Below are positions 34,416-45,813 of a DNA stretch of 64,000 nt, in pieces (position 1 is the stretch's first letter; every line of letters begins with the position of its first letter). This DNA is from Philhelius pedissequus (taxonomy: Eukaryota > Arthropoda > Insecta > Diptera > Syrphidae). The translations under genes and the position numbers were made by a program. The notes under the pieces are model-generated. The model searched no databases and was not told where the DNA came from. It saw only the letters and a list, made by a program, of their open reading frames with translations. Where the stretch lies: assembly GCA_910595825.1 (NCBI GenBank), contig OU343161.1:129651929-129715928 (forward strand), in the 5' to 3' direction.

Positions 34416-34980
34416 TAATTTTTTAATTCAATCATTAATATTTTTGATAACTAAATTATCCTGAAAACTATTTATTTAACTTCGTATATACTCATAACTG
34501 GGTGCACTGTGTTTGTGTGTTGCGTAAGGATTTTAAAACCTTATTCGTTTGGAGCTTAAGACAACTGTGGTGAGTGGTCACTTCGCAATTTTAGTTTAGC
34601 TAATACGAAGCTTTTAATATATTCAACAACATAATTAATAGTAGTGGTGACTTTTTCCTTCAAACATGTTCAAATAATCATCTCAATTTTGTTTGCATGT
34701 GAAACATATCCTACAAGAGACTTCCAACCACGGCCATCATTCCAATTTTTTATACATTCTTCTAAAGACAGAAAACTTGCGAAAAATGGAGAATATGGAT
34801 TTCCTGTAAAATTGGACAAAAAGCTATAGAATGCAAAATATTTTCATTCTCACCGCAGACAGAACTTAAGTCAGATCTATATGGTCTACAATTCCAATCC
34901 AGCATTGCAGCTCTGGCTTTGAAAATTAAGCTCATTTCTGAAACCGAAAACTCATCTCTAAGATAGCTATTTTCTTAGAG

Positions 34981-35011
34981 ACAATAACGAGTAAACCTTA
35001 CTCGTTATTGT
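34981..35011. repeat. Perfect hairpin, 14-bp arms
   Basis: ACAATAACGAGTAA, three bases, then TTACTCGTTATTGT. A related single arm (CTCGTTATTATCGG) lies at about 35101. It is embedded in LINE copy D. No function inferred. Confidence 0.8.
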
Positions 35012-35188
35012 CGATAAACACTCTTTGAAGCCGAATGAGAACCACGTTCTATACATTTCTGAACATAGCTTGTTCAGTCGTACAAAGACAATATTAATTC
35101 CTCGTTATTATCGGTTCGCAATGAGATCGGAAAGTCGTGTGTAACATCTAGATCGTACTAATTTTTGACGGGGATGTAAACATTACTA

Positions 35189-36461
35189 ATGGGTTATCCA
35201 TTTTGCGGTTTCAAAAGTAAACGTAAATAAAACACATACAAAATATTTTTGTTCATGGTATTTCTTTTTTATTATAAAGTTTGAACTTTGACATTATGTG
35301 TGAAACACTACATCATTTAAATGACCACCACGCGAATTGTTGCAATCATCGATTATTTTGAGGTAATTTTTGACCACTTTTTGACACATATTGGGCGGTA
35401 TCTCAGCCATAACTGGACGAATGTTGGTTTTCAAGTGCTCAAGAGTTAAAGGTCTATCTGCATAAACACGGTCTTTCGCGTAGCCCCACAAAAACAAGTC
35501 CAGCGGTGTCAAATCGCATGATCTTGGTGGCCAGTTGAGGCGGCCAGGAAATGTCTCGTTCAATAAAGCCATATTCGCTCGAGTTGTGTAGCATGTGGCA
35601 CCGTCTTGTTGAACCCACATATTCTCCAAGTCGTATTCTTCAATAGCAGGCAAAAAAAAGTCGGTTATCATATGACCATAACTCTTCGAATTGACGGTGA
35701 CAGTCGTTCAATCGTCGTTTTCGAAGAAGTAAGGTCCAATCACATCTCCGGACCAAAGAGCGCCCCAAACAGTGGCTTTTTGTGGATGTAATGGCCTCTC
35801 TTTAATTATTTGAGGATTCTAAGAACCCCAAATACGATAATTTTGTTTATTAACATACCCACCGAGTGAGAAAAGTACTTCGTCGCAGAAGTAAATTTTG
35901 TTCGAAAAATCGCCTTCCACCGCCTGTTGTTCAAGCACCCATTCGACGTATCTACGACGTTGTGAATGGCTTCAGTTGTTCTGTGAGCTGGACGTTATAT
36001 GGATGTAGGTGTAGATCCAAATGCAAAATACGCCATAATGTGCTGCAAGACAGTCCTAATTCCTGAGAACGACGAGGAATCGACACATACGGGTCTTCGG
36101 CAACACTTTCACTTACAGCAGCGATATTTTCAGTGGTACGAGCGAAACGATGATGCACAGGTCTTACAATATCTGTAACCAATCCAGTCTCTTAAAATTT
36201 CTTCACAATTTTGCGAATTGCTTGCCTAGTTGGACGATAATAGAAACCATAATCTCCTCTTAAAGCACGATATGTGGCTGTGGCAGAATCACCATTTTAG
36301 TAGTAGGTTTTAACAATTTTTATGCGTTGTGCGATAGTTAAGCGATCCATTTTCGTAAATGTCAGACTTTCAACTGAAAAAAAAAATTGGGTTAACAACT
36401 TAGGTTGACAGATGTCGAATTCCAGCTCTATACTTTTGGAACCTCAAAATGGATAACCCTT
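35189..36461 (-). mobile_element. DD41D-type mariner (family M1, copy B)
   Basis: Complete element of 1273 bases with TA on both sides. Ends: ATGGGTTATCCATTTTGCGG at 35189 and, on the minus strand, AAGGGTTATCCATTTTGAGG at 36461. The transposase would run from a start at 36350 to 35294. Visible: helix-turn-helix region, QQDGATCYTTRANMALLNE with the second catalytic Asp, WPPRSCDLTPLDLFLWGYAK with the third, and the C-terminus HLNDVVFHT. Compared with copy C about seven residues are missing between FPGR and NWPP, which shortens the spacing between the last two catalytic residues, and there are stops and frameshifts upstream. It is inactive. It lies inside LINE copy D. Confidence 0.9.
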
Positions 36462-37350
36462 TAAAACTAAATTTTAAGTATCCCTTTTTGGAGGTTTTGG
36501 TCTGATCTATTCATTGCCTTCACCATGTTATCCTCACTTGCCTTCAAGTTTTTCCGTGGTAAGCCAGATTCCACATAGACGGAATAATTTGGGGTGTTCT
36601 TTGGTAACCGGACGATTCGTTTGAAAAAATATCTTTGAAAATTTTCTAGTCTTTCTAGCTGTTCAAATTCCATATATACATCGCTTCCATAGCAGACGCA
36701 GATATTCACTATAGCATTTAATACTTTAAATTTCGAAACTGAGTCTTCAAAAATATTGCTAAAAAATTAAGACCAAGTTTAAAGCCACTTTATTTTTTTT
36801 ATCATGTGCATGCGTATTTAAGTTATATGTTAGTTCATATCCGAGATATTTAAATTCATCCACGACTCCTAAAATATCGCTCCCTAGAGTCCAGTTGCGG
36901 CCATAACCTATAGATGTGTTGTGTGAGCCGAAGATCATAATTCTCGACTTCGAACTGTTATTTTGAGATCCCAACTATCACAGTATTGTTGTAGATTATT
37001 GATTTGAAGCTGTAAAGTAAGTAAGATATAACAAGATCGTCTGCATAAATAAGAACTTTAATATTTACATCACCTATTCTATTACAATACCGCCTGGGAT
37101 GTTATTCTCAACATCATTAATAAATAGAGGAATACCAAAGTACTTAAAACACAGCCTTGATGAACACAACTTTGAAATTTGACGCATCTCGATCTCCTAG
37201 GACCATTCTGGACAAAAGCATTAGTGCTCTCAAGCATATTCTCAAAGAGTTTTACCTATATAAACCTAGTACTGAAAGCTTGTAGATCAATGAATTTCTA
37301 TTGACTGTGTCGAATGCAACATTCAGATCGACAAAAAGGCATACAAAAAT

Positions 37351-39042
37351 TTCTTTATACCAATAAATCACTTAGCCACTGTTTTCATCACAAAAATTTA
37401 ATCTATACTCGAAGGGTTTACGCAAAAGCTAGCTTGGTAGCAACTGATTATTCTGTTTTGCTTAACCCAATTTGTAAGCCCTACGTAAAGAAATTGTGAG
37501 AACAATTTTTTCATCAATATTTTTGACATTCAGATTAATTATACTTATCAGCGATGATAACGGTGTTAAAAAAAATAAAGAAAGTGATGACATTGCACGA
37601 TACTAAGCTCAATTGCCCGAAAATATGGTACATACTTCAATCAGTCCACCAACAAGTTTTGCAAATTTCTGCGCTAACAATATCTACCTATCCCTATCCC
37701 TAAGGTCTCATTTACACGATCAGCAAAAAATATCAAACTTGCTTTATTAACGGTTTCACAAACAACAGTTTTGAATATTTCAATTACAAGTTAAATTTTC
37801 TATCGATATTCTCATCTCTGGCTAATTAATTACTGAGAACTGTAATTGATAGTACAACATAATTAGAAATTAGCTGTTAATTAACGAATCAATCAACAGT
37901 AGTTAGGTAGCTTAATTAAAACTTTAATAAAGCAATTTGAAATAAATATTCTATTTGTCTATTTGTGTATCAAAATGAATGTGTACACCACTTTCTATTT
38001 AAGAACTCTCAAGATAGCTCCATTTACATAACTTAACGTGGCCAGTAAATTTGAATTCAAAATAAAACAAATTCACAATCTAACACTGGTTTATTAACCC
38101 TATTTTTTATCATTTTCCCAAACAACAGTGACTCATTAAAATTTTACTTCAAAATAAAAACAAAATAATAACAATTCAATAACATTCCTTTTTTATGTCT
38201 GAATTCCTTATGATCCACTTCTTCTAAAAATGTTGTTTTTTTTTAAAGAAGTAAACTTTTATAACCCTTTTCGATGTAAAAGGAATTTGTTAGAGTTACA
38301 AATTTACGAAAAGATTTAAAAAATGTATATGTATCTGTTTTACTTAGAAGGAAACCCATTAGCATGATCTTTGATCTTTGCTGACTAAATTAAGATATGC
38401 AAATTAGTTTTTTTTTTATAATTTATGTAAATTAATATGTATACGTATAGGGTATTTCAACAAGTGCTTTCCTTTTAAATTTCGCGCCAATTTTTAAATA
38501 TAAAAATTAAACTGCAATTGCGATCACGTTTGATTAATTAAAAGCACAAGTTAATTAATTATTGATCAATATACACACATTGCATACTCGTACAATGGCA
38601 CTATGTGTTGAAATTGTTAAAATTATATTCTCGAAATCAAGACTTCAATGTGCCGCCTATATTGTGCGGTTAAACACCATCTATTAATGTACTTAAGGAA
38701 AACATCAAACGAATCTCTAAGTTTTTGTAGGTAGAATCCACACTACACATATCTTAAGGTAATATGTTACGCATATTGTGAAAATTTGGCTGTCATATTT
38801 GACAAAATGTCTTCAAGATTTGACACATACACTCTGATTTTTCACATTTCCACATAAAAATAGGGATGGGTCGATAATTCCATAAGTAGAGTCATTGAGT
38901 AACAGGTATTAGCAAATCAAAAATACCTGTTATTAAAATAAGAATTAAAATTTCTAAATTTTTATTTTGATAATATTTTCACATTAACGAAAAGTTATTT
39001 AACTTTGATTATTGATTTTACTTAACTCAAATTCTGATTATA
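37351..39042. other. No identifiable gene
   Basis: AT-rich. The sequence around 38870-39042 and 40124-40330 (TTGATTATTGATTTTAC, GATTTCAATTTCTAATTA) is of one simple style and is interrupted by the mariner at 39043. No ORF recognised. Confidence 0.45.
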
Positions 39043-40123
39043 AAGGGTCCGCCATCTAACGTTATTTTTTCAACTAGTGCTTATTTCGTGAATGGTAACA
39101 CTTAGCTCATGTCTGATTTGACAGATAATTAGTTTTATCCTTCCGCTGAACGAATATGGTTGTGTATACGCTTGAACAACGCTGGGAAATATTGCGACAT
39201 TACTTTGAAAATCATGGTAATGTTGCAGAATGTGTGCGAAAATTGCGTACGGATTTTGGAAGAAGAGAAGCAGAGTCAGCTCCGTATGTTCGTTATCTTG
39301 TGAAAAAAGTGAAAGAAACTGGCATCCTCATCGATAAACCAAAGCGTGAAAAGCCAAAAACAGTTCGTTCACCCGAGAATATTGCTGCTGAGGCAGAAAG
39401 TGTGCGTGAAGCGCCATCAACATCAATTCACCGTGTCGTTCTCAACAATTGAACATTTCGGAGACATCATTGAGACGAATTTTGCATAAAGACCTTGGTA
39501 TGACGCCATACAAAGTCCAATTGGTTCAGGAGTTGAAGCCAACTGACCATCCAATGCATTCTCGCTTCGCTAAGTGGGCCTGCGATCGACTTAGAAAAGA
39601 TGCAGATTTTGCCAAAAAAATCATCTTTTCAGATGAAGCTCATTTTGATCTTGGCGGGTATGTAAACAAGCAAAATTGTCGCATTTGGGGCACAGAAAAC
39701 CCGCACGCATACATTGAAAAGCCGATATACCCAAAACGAGTCACTGTTTGGTGCGGATTTTGGTCCAGAGGCATAATTGGGCCATTTTTCTTCGAAAATG
39801 AGCAAGGAGTGACCGTTACAGTCAATGGCGATCATTATCGGGCCATGTTGAACGAATTTTTGTTCACAAAAATTGAAGAGGAGGATATTGGCAATATTTG
39901 GTTTCAACAGGACGGCGCTACGTGCCACACAGCCGAAGATACACTCGATGTTTTGCGACCTGTTTTTGAAGACCGCATTATCAGCCGCAGAGCTGATGTC
40001 TTTTGGCCACCTCGGAGCTGCGATTTGACATCTGCTTTCAAATAAAAAAAGAAATTTGAGAAAATGTTCAGTAGTTTTTTTTTATAGCATTTTCAAAAAA
40101 AAAAAGTTATTTGGCGGACCCTT
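39043..40123 (+). mobile_element. mariner-like element, family M2
   Basis: Flanked by TA. Ends AAGGGTCCGCCATCTAAC and, on the minus strand, AAGGGTCCGCCAAATAAC; the perfect inverted part is AAGGGTCCGCCA. It carries an almost complete transposase gene (listed separately). About 1.08 kb long, which is short because the 3' part of the gene has been deleted just after the CDLT codons. Confidence 0.92.
39156..40045 (+). pseudogene. M2 transposase, frameshifted and C-truncated
   Basis: Cut-and-paste transposase. Residues 1-92 (MVVYTLEQRWEILRHYFENH ...) form the N-terminal DNA-binding domain. Two extra bases near 39434 shift the frame. The second part (LNISETSLRRILHKDL ...) continues with IIFSDEAHFDLGG (first catalytic Asp), WFQQDGATCHTAEDTLDV (second Asp) and FWPPRSCDLT. 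Intact relatives continue PLDFFLWG, supplying the third Asp 41 residues after the second; here the text changes to SAFK and a stop, so the third catalytic residue is lost by a deletion. Apart from this and the frameshift the reading frame is well preserved, so the copy is young but dead. Confidence 0.9.
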
Positions 40124-40124
40124 T

Positions 40125-40930
40125 ATTATTGATTTCAATTTCTAATTATATATTTTGCTGATTTTGGTAAATCTTGATTCCCGAGTCATCGCATAAGTTC
40201 GAAATCATTACACAAAGTTATTTCAATTTCATTACTGATTTCGTTTATCTTATTCTAACTGATTTATTAGTGGTATAAATTCAAAATCGTAACATTAACA
40301 AAATCGTAACAAATCACAGGGTAGAATCACTATTATGTAATTAAATTGAAACTCTATAATCGCAAATAGATGCATGCAGAATCGCAATTATGAAAAATCA
40401 ATAAAAACATTAAAAGTCCCCACCGCCACTCGCACGTACAAAAATACTTGCATTGTATAGTAGTTTATGCATATTCTTAAAATTAAAACAAATAAAATGC
40501 AGGTATATTTAAGATATTCCCTATTTAAATATCTTGATAAAATTGCTGACAAAGCCAACGAATTAAATGGGGAACAACTTAAAATTGTATAGAACTTCTG
40601 GCAAAAGGCAGTTAGGCTTTGAGCTTTTTTTTTAATAAAACCTAATATGAAAACTAAAAAGAAAAACTGATGGAATAAAGGAATTAGGTCAATTTTGATC
40701 GAACCGAATAGAGGCATATAGATGAAAAAGTGAGGAAATTATTAATGAATGAATTAATTTTAAAATTGGACTGGAAAATATTTTATTAAAATTGTTTTTT
40801 TACTGGCAATTTTTAAAATTCATAATTGTTTATTTCAGTGAAAGGTTGTAACTGTTATTTAAAAGTAGCAGTAACGGAGATTGCAACTAGCAGTTTGGCC
40901 CATGCATATGCATATGCCTATGCCAAATGT
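40125..40930. other. No identifiable gene
   Basis: AT-rich. The minus-strand ORF 40388-40717 (109 codons) has hydrophobic stretches but no recognisable motif and is not conserved elsewhere in the window. Confidence 0.4.
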
Positions 40931-40949
40931 GACACGAGTGTCTGTGAGT

Positions 40950-41878
40950 TTTGACACATTCGCCAAATAGGCGAAAATTCTGATCAATCGGAATTTCGCC
41001 TGTTTGGGTACAACTTAGTGCCATTATTCTTTTCCCACCATGGTCTCGCCGTATACGTACGAAATGATGTAGCGTACCAACTCCAACCACAATATGGCTT
41101 GTGCTCAAACACAAATTTTAATTTCTTGTCGTTAAAATTCACGGTAAATAAGCACATCATACACACATGTTTTATTTATCGGAGTCCAAATTTGGACAGA
41201 GTTTCAACTTTTAACGAATTTTATGTTTTGTCCGACTCCATTCAAAGAATTGTTTCACATTATCCTCACACTGAAATCGTCATTGCGTGCGATTTCAATG
41301 TACACAATTCTAGTTGGCTCCGCTTTTCGAGCCAGACAACACCCGATAGAAGGTATGTTGAGGTCTTTGCTGAGTTAAACCAACTGACTCAGATTGTTGA
41401 CGAGTCAACTCAAATACCTGACGTTGCAGGTCAAACCGCAAACACTCTAGACTTGTTCCTTACCTCTGACCCTAATAAATACACGCTAAATGTATTATCG
41501 CCTCTAGGCACATCAGACCATTGTGTCATATCTGCAAATTTCTCATGCCAACAAAACTCAGTTAAAGAAAAACCACCTATGAGAACCGTTTGGCAATATG
41601 GGAAAGCCAACTGGGTCGGTCTCAATAATTTCTTCAGAAACTTTAACTGGTCATTATGCTTCCTCGGTAGTGGCATAGACTCTAGCGCAGATATGATAAC
41701 AAATTTAATTCTTTACGGAATGAGAAATTTTATTCCGAATAGGGTGAAATCTAGCAAACCGAAAGAAAATGCTTGGTTTGATTCAAGCTGTAAAGAGGTT
41801 ATTAGGGTTAGAGATGTCAGTGGCACAAATCTTTACATCGTATTGGAGAAAGTAAGATTATTGCGCTTGATATTTTGA
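40950..41878 (+). pseudogene. LINE apurinic-type endonuclease, C-terminal part (copy B)
   Basis: Second half of the APE-like endonuclease that nicks the target DNA. Visible: QIGENSDQSEFRLFGYNLVP, HHGLAVYVRNDVAYQL, FIYRSPN, IVIACDFNVHNSSWL (normally GDFN; here Cys replaces Gly), TLDLFLTSD and LGTSDHCVISANF with the catalytic Ser-Asp-His. The linker towards the reverse transcriptase follows (WFDSSCKEVIRVRD), shared with copy A. The N-terminal metal-binding residues are outside the copy. The frame is open for 286 codons from 41018. Confidence 0.88.
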
Positions 41879-41884
41879 TAGAGT

Positions 41885-42310
41885 TGGCATCAAGCTCTCT
41901 TATCGAAAATGCGTGCGTTTGGTATCGATGAATCTCTTCTTCGTTGAATTAGAAATTACCTTTCGGACCGTTCAATACAAGTTGTATTGGATGGTTTCAA
42001 GTCTGATATCCACAAAGTAAATGCTGGTGTGCCCCAGGGCTCCGTATTGTCTCCGACCCTCTTTCTCATATTTATTAATGATCTCTTATCTGGAACTTCT
42101 AATCCACTTAATTGTTTTGCTGACGATAGTACTATCAGCTTTTAATATTCGTTTTCAGATGCACCTCCTTGTTTTTCGGATGTACAACTGGAACGGCAGC
42201 TTATGATAAGCTCATTAAATTCTGATCTTGATAGCATTGCCCAATGGGGAATAAAAAACCGCGTAGAATTTAATGCTTCAAAACTCAGTGCTGTCTTCTG
42301 TCGTTAAAGC
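41885..42310 (+). pseudogene. LINE reverse transcriptase core (copy B)
   Basis: After a deletion, the protein resumes at SWHQALLSKMRAFGIDESLL, then a TGA or TAG in place of the following Trp, IRNYLSDRSIQVVLDGFK, GVPQGSVLSPTLFLIFINDL (motif B) and NCFADDSTISF (motif C, both catalytic Asp present) followed by a stop at the next codon. Motif A is only represented by its end. Good conservation with copy A. Confidence 0.82.
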
Positions 42311-42977
42311 AGAACCCACCCCCATGCCGCTATCCATGAGCGGAACTTGCATTGAAGAAACCGATCAGCTTTCAGTCGTCGGCATGTGCATCACAGACCA
42401 CCTCTTGTGGAATGAACACATATTTGATGTCGCCAAAAACGCTGGAAAGTGTTTGGGCTTTCTTCGAAGGTGCAAGAAATTCTGCTCCCCGTCTGATCTG
42501 GCTGTAATCTATAAGGCCTTCATTCGTCCAAAGCTTGAGTATAACTCGCACATTTGGGCAGGAGCTCCCAAAACTCATTTGAATCTTTTGGATAGAATTC
42601 AAAATAGAGCTCAAAGAATGATTAACCATAGAACTATAGTGGAAACATTTACACTACTACTAGAACGTCGTCGAAATGTTATATGTATCTCACTATCTTA
42701 TAGGTATTTTTATAAACAATGTTCGACCGAAATAGCCAGTTGCATTCCACCCCTTAAACTTTTCAACCGTAATACTCCCGCTTCTAGGAATGTTCATCAG
42801 TTTACCCTTGAGCCCAACTTCGGTCGTACTGTTAAGTACAGAGAATCTTTCTTTAGCCGTACAACGCGAATGTGGAATACTTTACCCGGCTCTATTTTCC
42901 CCTCCCATTTTGATATTCAGAAATTCAAAACCAATGTGCATCGGTATCTTCTCTCGCATCCTTCCCTACTTTCCTAA
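42301..42977 (+). pseudogene. LINE ORF2 C-terminal region (copy B)
   Basis: Open for 226 codons. It contains LSVVGMCITDHLLWNEHIF, VIYKAFIRPKLEYNSHIWAG, LNLLDRIQNRAQRMI, LPLKLFNRNT-like and FSRTTRMWNTLPGSIFP, the usual post-reverse-transcriptase region of Jockey/CR1-type LINEs. The long frame, compared with the broken 5' part, indicates a recent origin. Confidence 0.8.
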
Positions 42978-43102
42978 CGCTCGCACTATGCTTTTTCATT
43001 TTAAGGGTAGTCAAAACCCCTTTAGTACGCGCATCTGTTTAAAAATAAAAATACGCGAACTTGAACGAAAACTAAAACTCGGAATATATTACATTTAATA
43101 TG

Positions 43103-44397
43103 TCGTCGCCCTTTAAGAAAACCGGCATAACTCAAAAAACTTGATTTTTCAAAAAAATCAGTTTAAAGTTTTTGAGCCGGACCAATTTTCATAAGATTAC
43201 TTTTTTTTAATTTTGTTTAATTATAAATATTTTTCTAATTATGTTTTAAATTTTAGTTAGCCCCGCATTTTATTTAATGAAAACAATCTTACAAATATGA
43301 AAAATGATACGATTAGGTTGTAAAAATGAGGATCTAAATAGATCTGTCCATATTTATTTATTTTTATTTTATTTTATTAATTTCGAAAGGCTATACACAT
43401 TAAGATATATAATTTTAATAATAATAATAAGAATATATAAGGCGACTTTTCCAGAAACAATTAATGATATTTAGACAAGTTTTTTTCTATTTTATTTTCA
43501 TCACAGCTTTGTCAAATATTATAATGACTTAAGGTTGTAGTTTAGAAATAAAAATCTATTTTGTTTTTGATTTGTAAAAATTGATATGTGAAAATTATCA
43601 TTTCCAAAACAAGTTTTTTTATTTTAATTTATCAAGAAAAGTGAACCATTTTGTTTTTAAACTGAAAAATAGGTATTACAAAACAGTACTTCATTTTTTA
43701 AAAACACTCCTCAAGTTTTAGTAAGCGCACTATTTTATATTATATTTCCTTAATTATCTTACACGCAACATTAAACAATCCTGGTTTCCGCAAAAAATCA
43801 CATCTGTTGACGACGAAACACCAGGCAATTTCTGAGTTTTATCTGTATTCTCCATTGCCAAAAAAAGAAATTGGAACAGGACCCATTTATAGCGGTATTA
43901 TGAAGAGATACAGTTATGCCGAAAATTGATTTTATTGAGTTATGCCGGATTTACACGTCTGCGAAGTTCGCAGTATTTACTGCCACAATACTGCAATCAT
44001 TAATTGAACTAATGACATGCGTTTACACGAAGCGAAGGCAGAGACCCTCCATGGATCGGGAGCTAAAGAAGTAAGTAAGTAAGTAAGTTTACACGAAGCT
44101 AAAATAATGACAGATAAAAATATTGCCAACTGGCAGTAAAGAATGAGCAAGTTCGTTCTTTATCGCAAATTGTCATTATTTGAAAATTGTTGCGTCAATA
44201 CTGAATTTACACTATGTCAGTATAATGCCACAACTTAACAAAAATTCTGGTTGGCAGTTTTTTAATATGCAAATATACTGCCACATGTTCGACCATTTAC
44301 ACGTCAAAATAAATAATGCCAAGATTTTGACAGTAATACTGCCCATTTGGCAGTCGTGTAAATCCGGCATTATACCGGTTTTCTTAAAGAGCGACGC
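43103..44397. mobile_element. TIR element, right end split by a MITE
   Basis: Left end TCGCCCTTTAAGAAAACCGG followed by CATAACTCAAAAAACTTGAT. The right end on the minus strand reads TCGCTCTTTAAGAAAACCGG, then TATAA, is interrupted by the MITE at 43943-44369, and resumes CTCAATAAAATCAATTTTC. Joining the two parts restores an inverted repeat of about 45 bases. The interior is AT-rich with no ORF. The class is unknown. Confidence 0.65.
43943..44369. mobile_element. MITE with TGCCGGATTTACACG ends and TTA duplication
   Basis: Perfect 15-bp terminal inverted repeats TGCCGGATTTACACG, flanked by TTA at 43940-43942 and 44370-44372. The interior carries many ACTGCCA/TGGCAGT words and a (GTAA)n run at about 44071-44087. 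A 3-bp TTA duplication fits PIF/Harbinger. No ORF. It split the right end of the element at 43103-44397. Confidence 0.85.
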
Positions 44398-44527
44398 TCT
44401 TTATCAACATCTATCTAGAGCATCTGTATACAAAACCACTTCTCTTCCCTAGAGAATAGCCCTGTGTTGTTACGGAACACCTTGACCTTCGACTATGTTA
44501 AATTAATAATATGTAGATTCAAAGCGT

Positions 44528-44935
44528 TGCCGGACAAAACATATTGAAAGTGCCAGTACTGACAACAGAAAGTGCCATTTTAGGCCACTGGGTGCCACCA
44601 ACAAAAAAGTAACAACATTCTGAAGATTTCATAAGTAATTTTTAATTTTATTAATTGCACCTCAAAACTTAATGAATAATAAGAAAAGATAAACACAAAA
44701 TTAATAAATAATAAATTACCTAATGGATACAATTATGGGTTTTAATGTTATTTAAGTGTGAAACAACCGTTTCAGCTGATGTACTACCTGATCTGATCAT
44801 GAACTTGGTTATATTTGAAAACATTTGCTCGTCGATTTCTAGAGTGCCATTTGAAGCGTTTGAGTGCAACAGTGTCATTTAAATTAAAAAGTGTCAAAAG
44901 TGCACGATCGTGCCAATTCGGCAACGTTGATTCCA
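44528..44935. mobile_element. hAT-like non-autonomous element
   Basis: Ends CGTTGCCGGACAAAACA and, on the minus strand, CGTTGCCGAATTGGCAC. Flanking GATTCAAA and GATTCCAA look like an 8-bp target duplication with one change, as expected for hAT. Internal words (GAAAGTGCCA, AGTGCCATTTTAGGCCACTG, GTGTCAAAAGTGCAC) are subterminal-like; no transposase. It sits inside LINE copy E. Confidence 0.6.
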
Positions 44936-45214
44936 ATGGTTGCAGTACTCACCGAGCTTATTAATCATGAGTTAGATCATGTTTGGCGTTTCTGCTAACA
45001 GAACAATTTCGTCTGCATACATCAAGATCAAACCTTTTATCTGTACATCGCTGGAAACTATTCCTTCAGGTATAGGGATTGTAGGACATCGTCCAAGATC
45101 AAACTGAAGAAAAGCGGACTAAGCTGGACTAATCTTGTTTGACGTCCGAGGATGTGTTGAACCATTCCGACATCGACAATCCGTCCCATACCGTCGCGCC
45201 AGCATTTGATTATA

Positions 45215-45813
45215 AACGGTGAGCTTGGTTTTTGAAAATTCAAAAAAAACACAGAAACTTGTAAAAAGTGAATGAAATTTTTATTTGGATCGATAAATCA
45301 ATTTCTGCCATTTACTTTTTAAAAATAATTTCACTTAAATGTTGCCCGCGGCTACGCTTCAGGTGGTCCATTCTGAAGGTCCAATTTTGGCAAACTTTTT
45401 CGCACATTTCGGCCGGAATCTCACCAATGACGCGTTCAATGTTGGCTTCCAAGGCAGCAATCGTGTTTGGCTTGTCCCCATAGACAATAGACTTAACATA
45501 GCCCCACAAAAAATAGTCTAACGGGGTCAAATCACATGATCTTGGTGGCCAATTGACTGCGCCAAAACGTGAGATCAACTGCTCACCAAATTAAAAAACA
45601 TAAAACGGACGTAGCTTGCGAAACACATTTTTCACAGAGCACGAATTTTGATAATAAATTTCAATAATTTGCAAACGTTGTTCAGGCGTAAGTCTATTCA
45701 TGATGAAATGGCAAACAATACTGAATCGAAATGTCAAATGTTCGTGGAATTTGTCATGTGTGATCTGTCAAAAATATAAACGTCAAAAACCAAGTAGCAA
45801 AAAAATCACCCGT
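45215..45813 (-). mobile_element. Internally deleted mariner (family M3, copy 2)
   Basis: Flanked by TA. The right end ACGGGTGATTTTTTTGCTAC (minus strand) is identical to copy 1 at 4205; the left end has lost the ATTTTTTAA part (AACGGTGAGCTTGG). On the minus strand the transposase starts MNRLTPEQRLQIIEIYY at 45702 and reads to VKNVFRKLRPFY, where an internal deletion joins it to FGEQLISRFGAVNWPPRSCD and the C-terminus HLSEIIFKK at 45312. The C-terminal frame, including WGYV, is open. The deletion differs from that of copy 1 at both ends. Confidence 0.9.

Larger units (their letters stand above)
34550..37350 (-). mobile_element. LINE copy D, split by a mariner
   Basis: Minus-strand LINE of the same type as copy C. 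From right to left: FVDLNVAFDTVNRNSLIYKL (motif A) near 37310, then INDVENNIPGGIVI, DEFKYLGYELTYNLN (motif E, near 36840), PKNTPNYSVYVESGLP (near 36570), the mariner insertion, and then SYLRDEFSVSEMSLIFKARA and a degraded Cys/His motif (CGENENILHSIAFC) near 34850-34960. The residues on the two sides of the mariner belong to one protein, so the mariner entered an existing LINE at a TA. Many stops; dead. Confidence 0.8.
40950..43050 (+). mobile_element. LINE copy B (same family as copy A)
   Basis: Plus-strand non-LTR retrotransposon, truncated at the 5' end inside the endonuclease and with an internal deletion near 41875. It ends with CTCGCACTATGC, TTTTAAGGGTAGTCAAAACC and ACGCGCATC, followed by an A-rich sequence. 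Over the shared region its C-terminal frame is intact from 42273 to 42977. Copy A (29131-30931) has a different internal deletion, so each copy retains parts the other lost. Confidence 0.88.

Noticed and set aside
43780..43826. GAAAC with a CCTGGT/ACCAGG stem, hammerhead-like
   Set aside because: There is no CTGANGA box with room for stem II before GAAA, so it is not a hammerhead.
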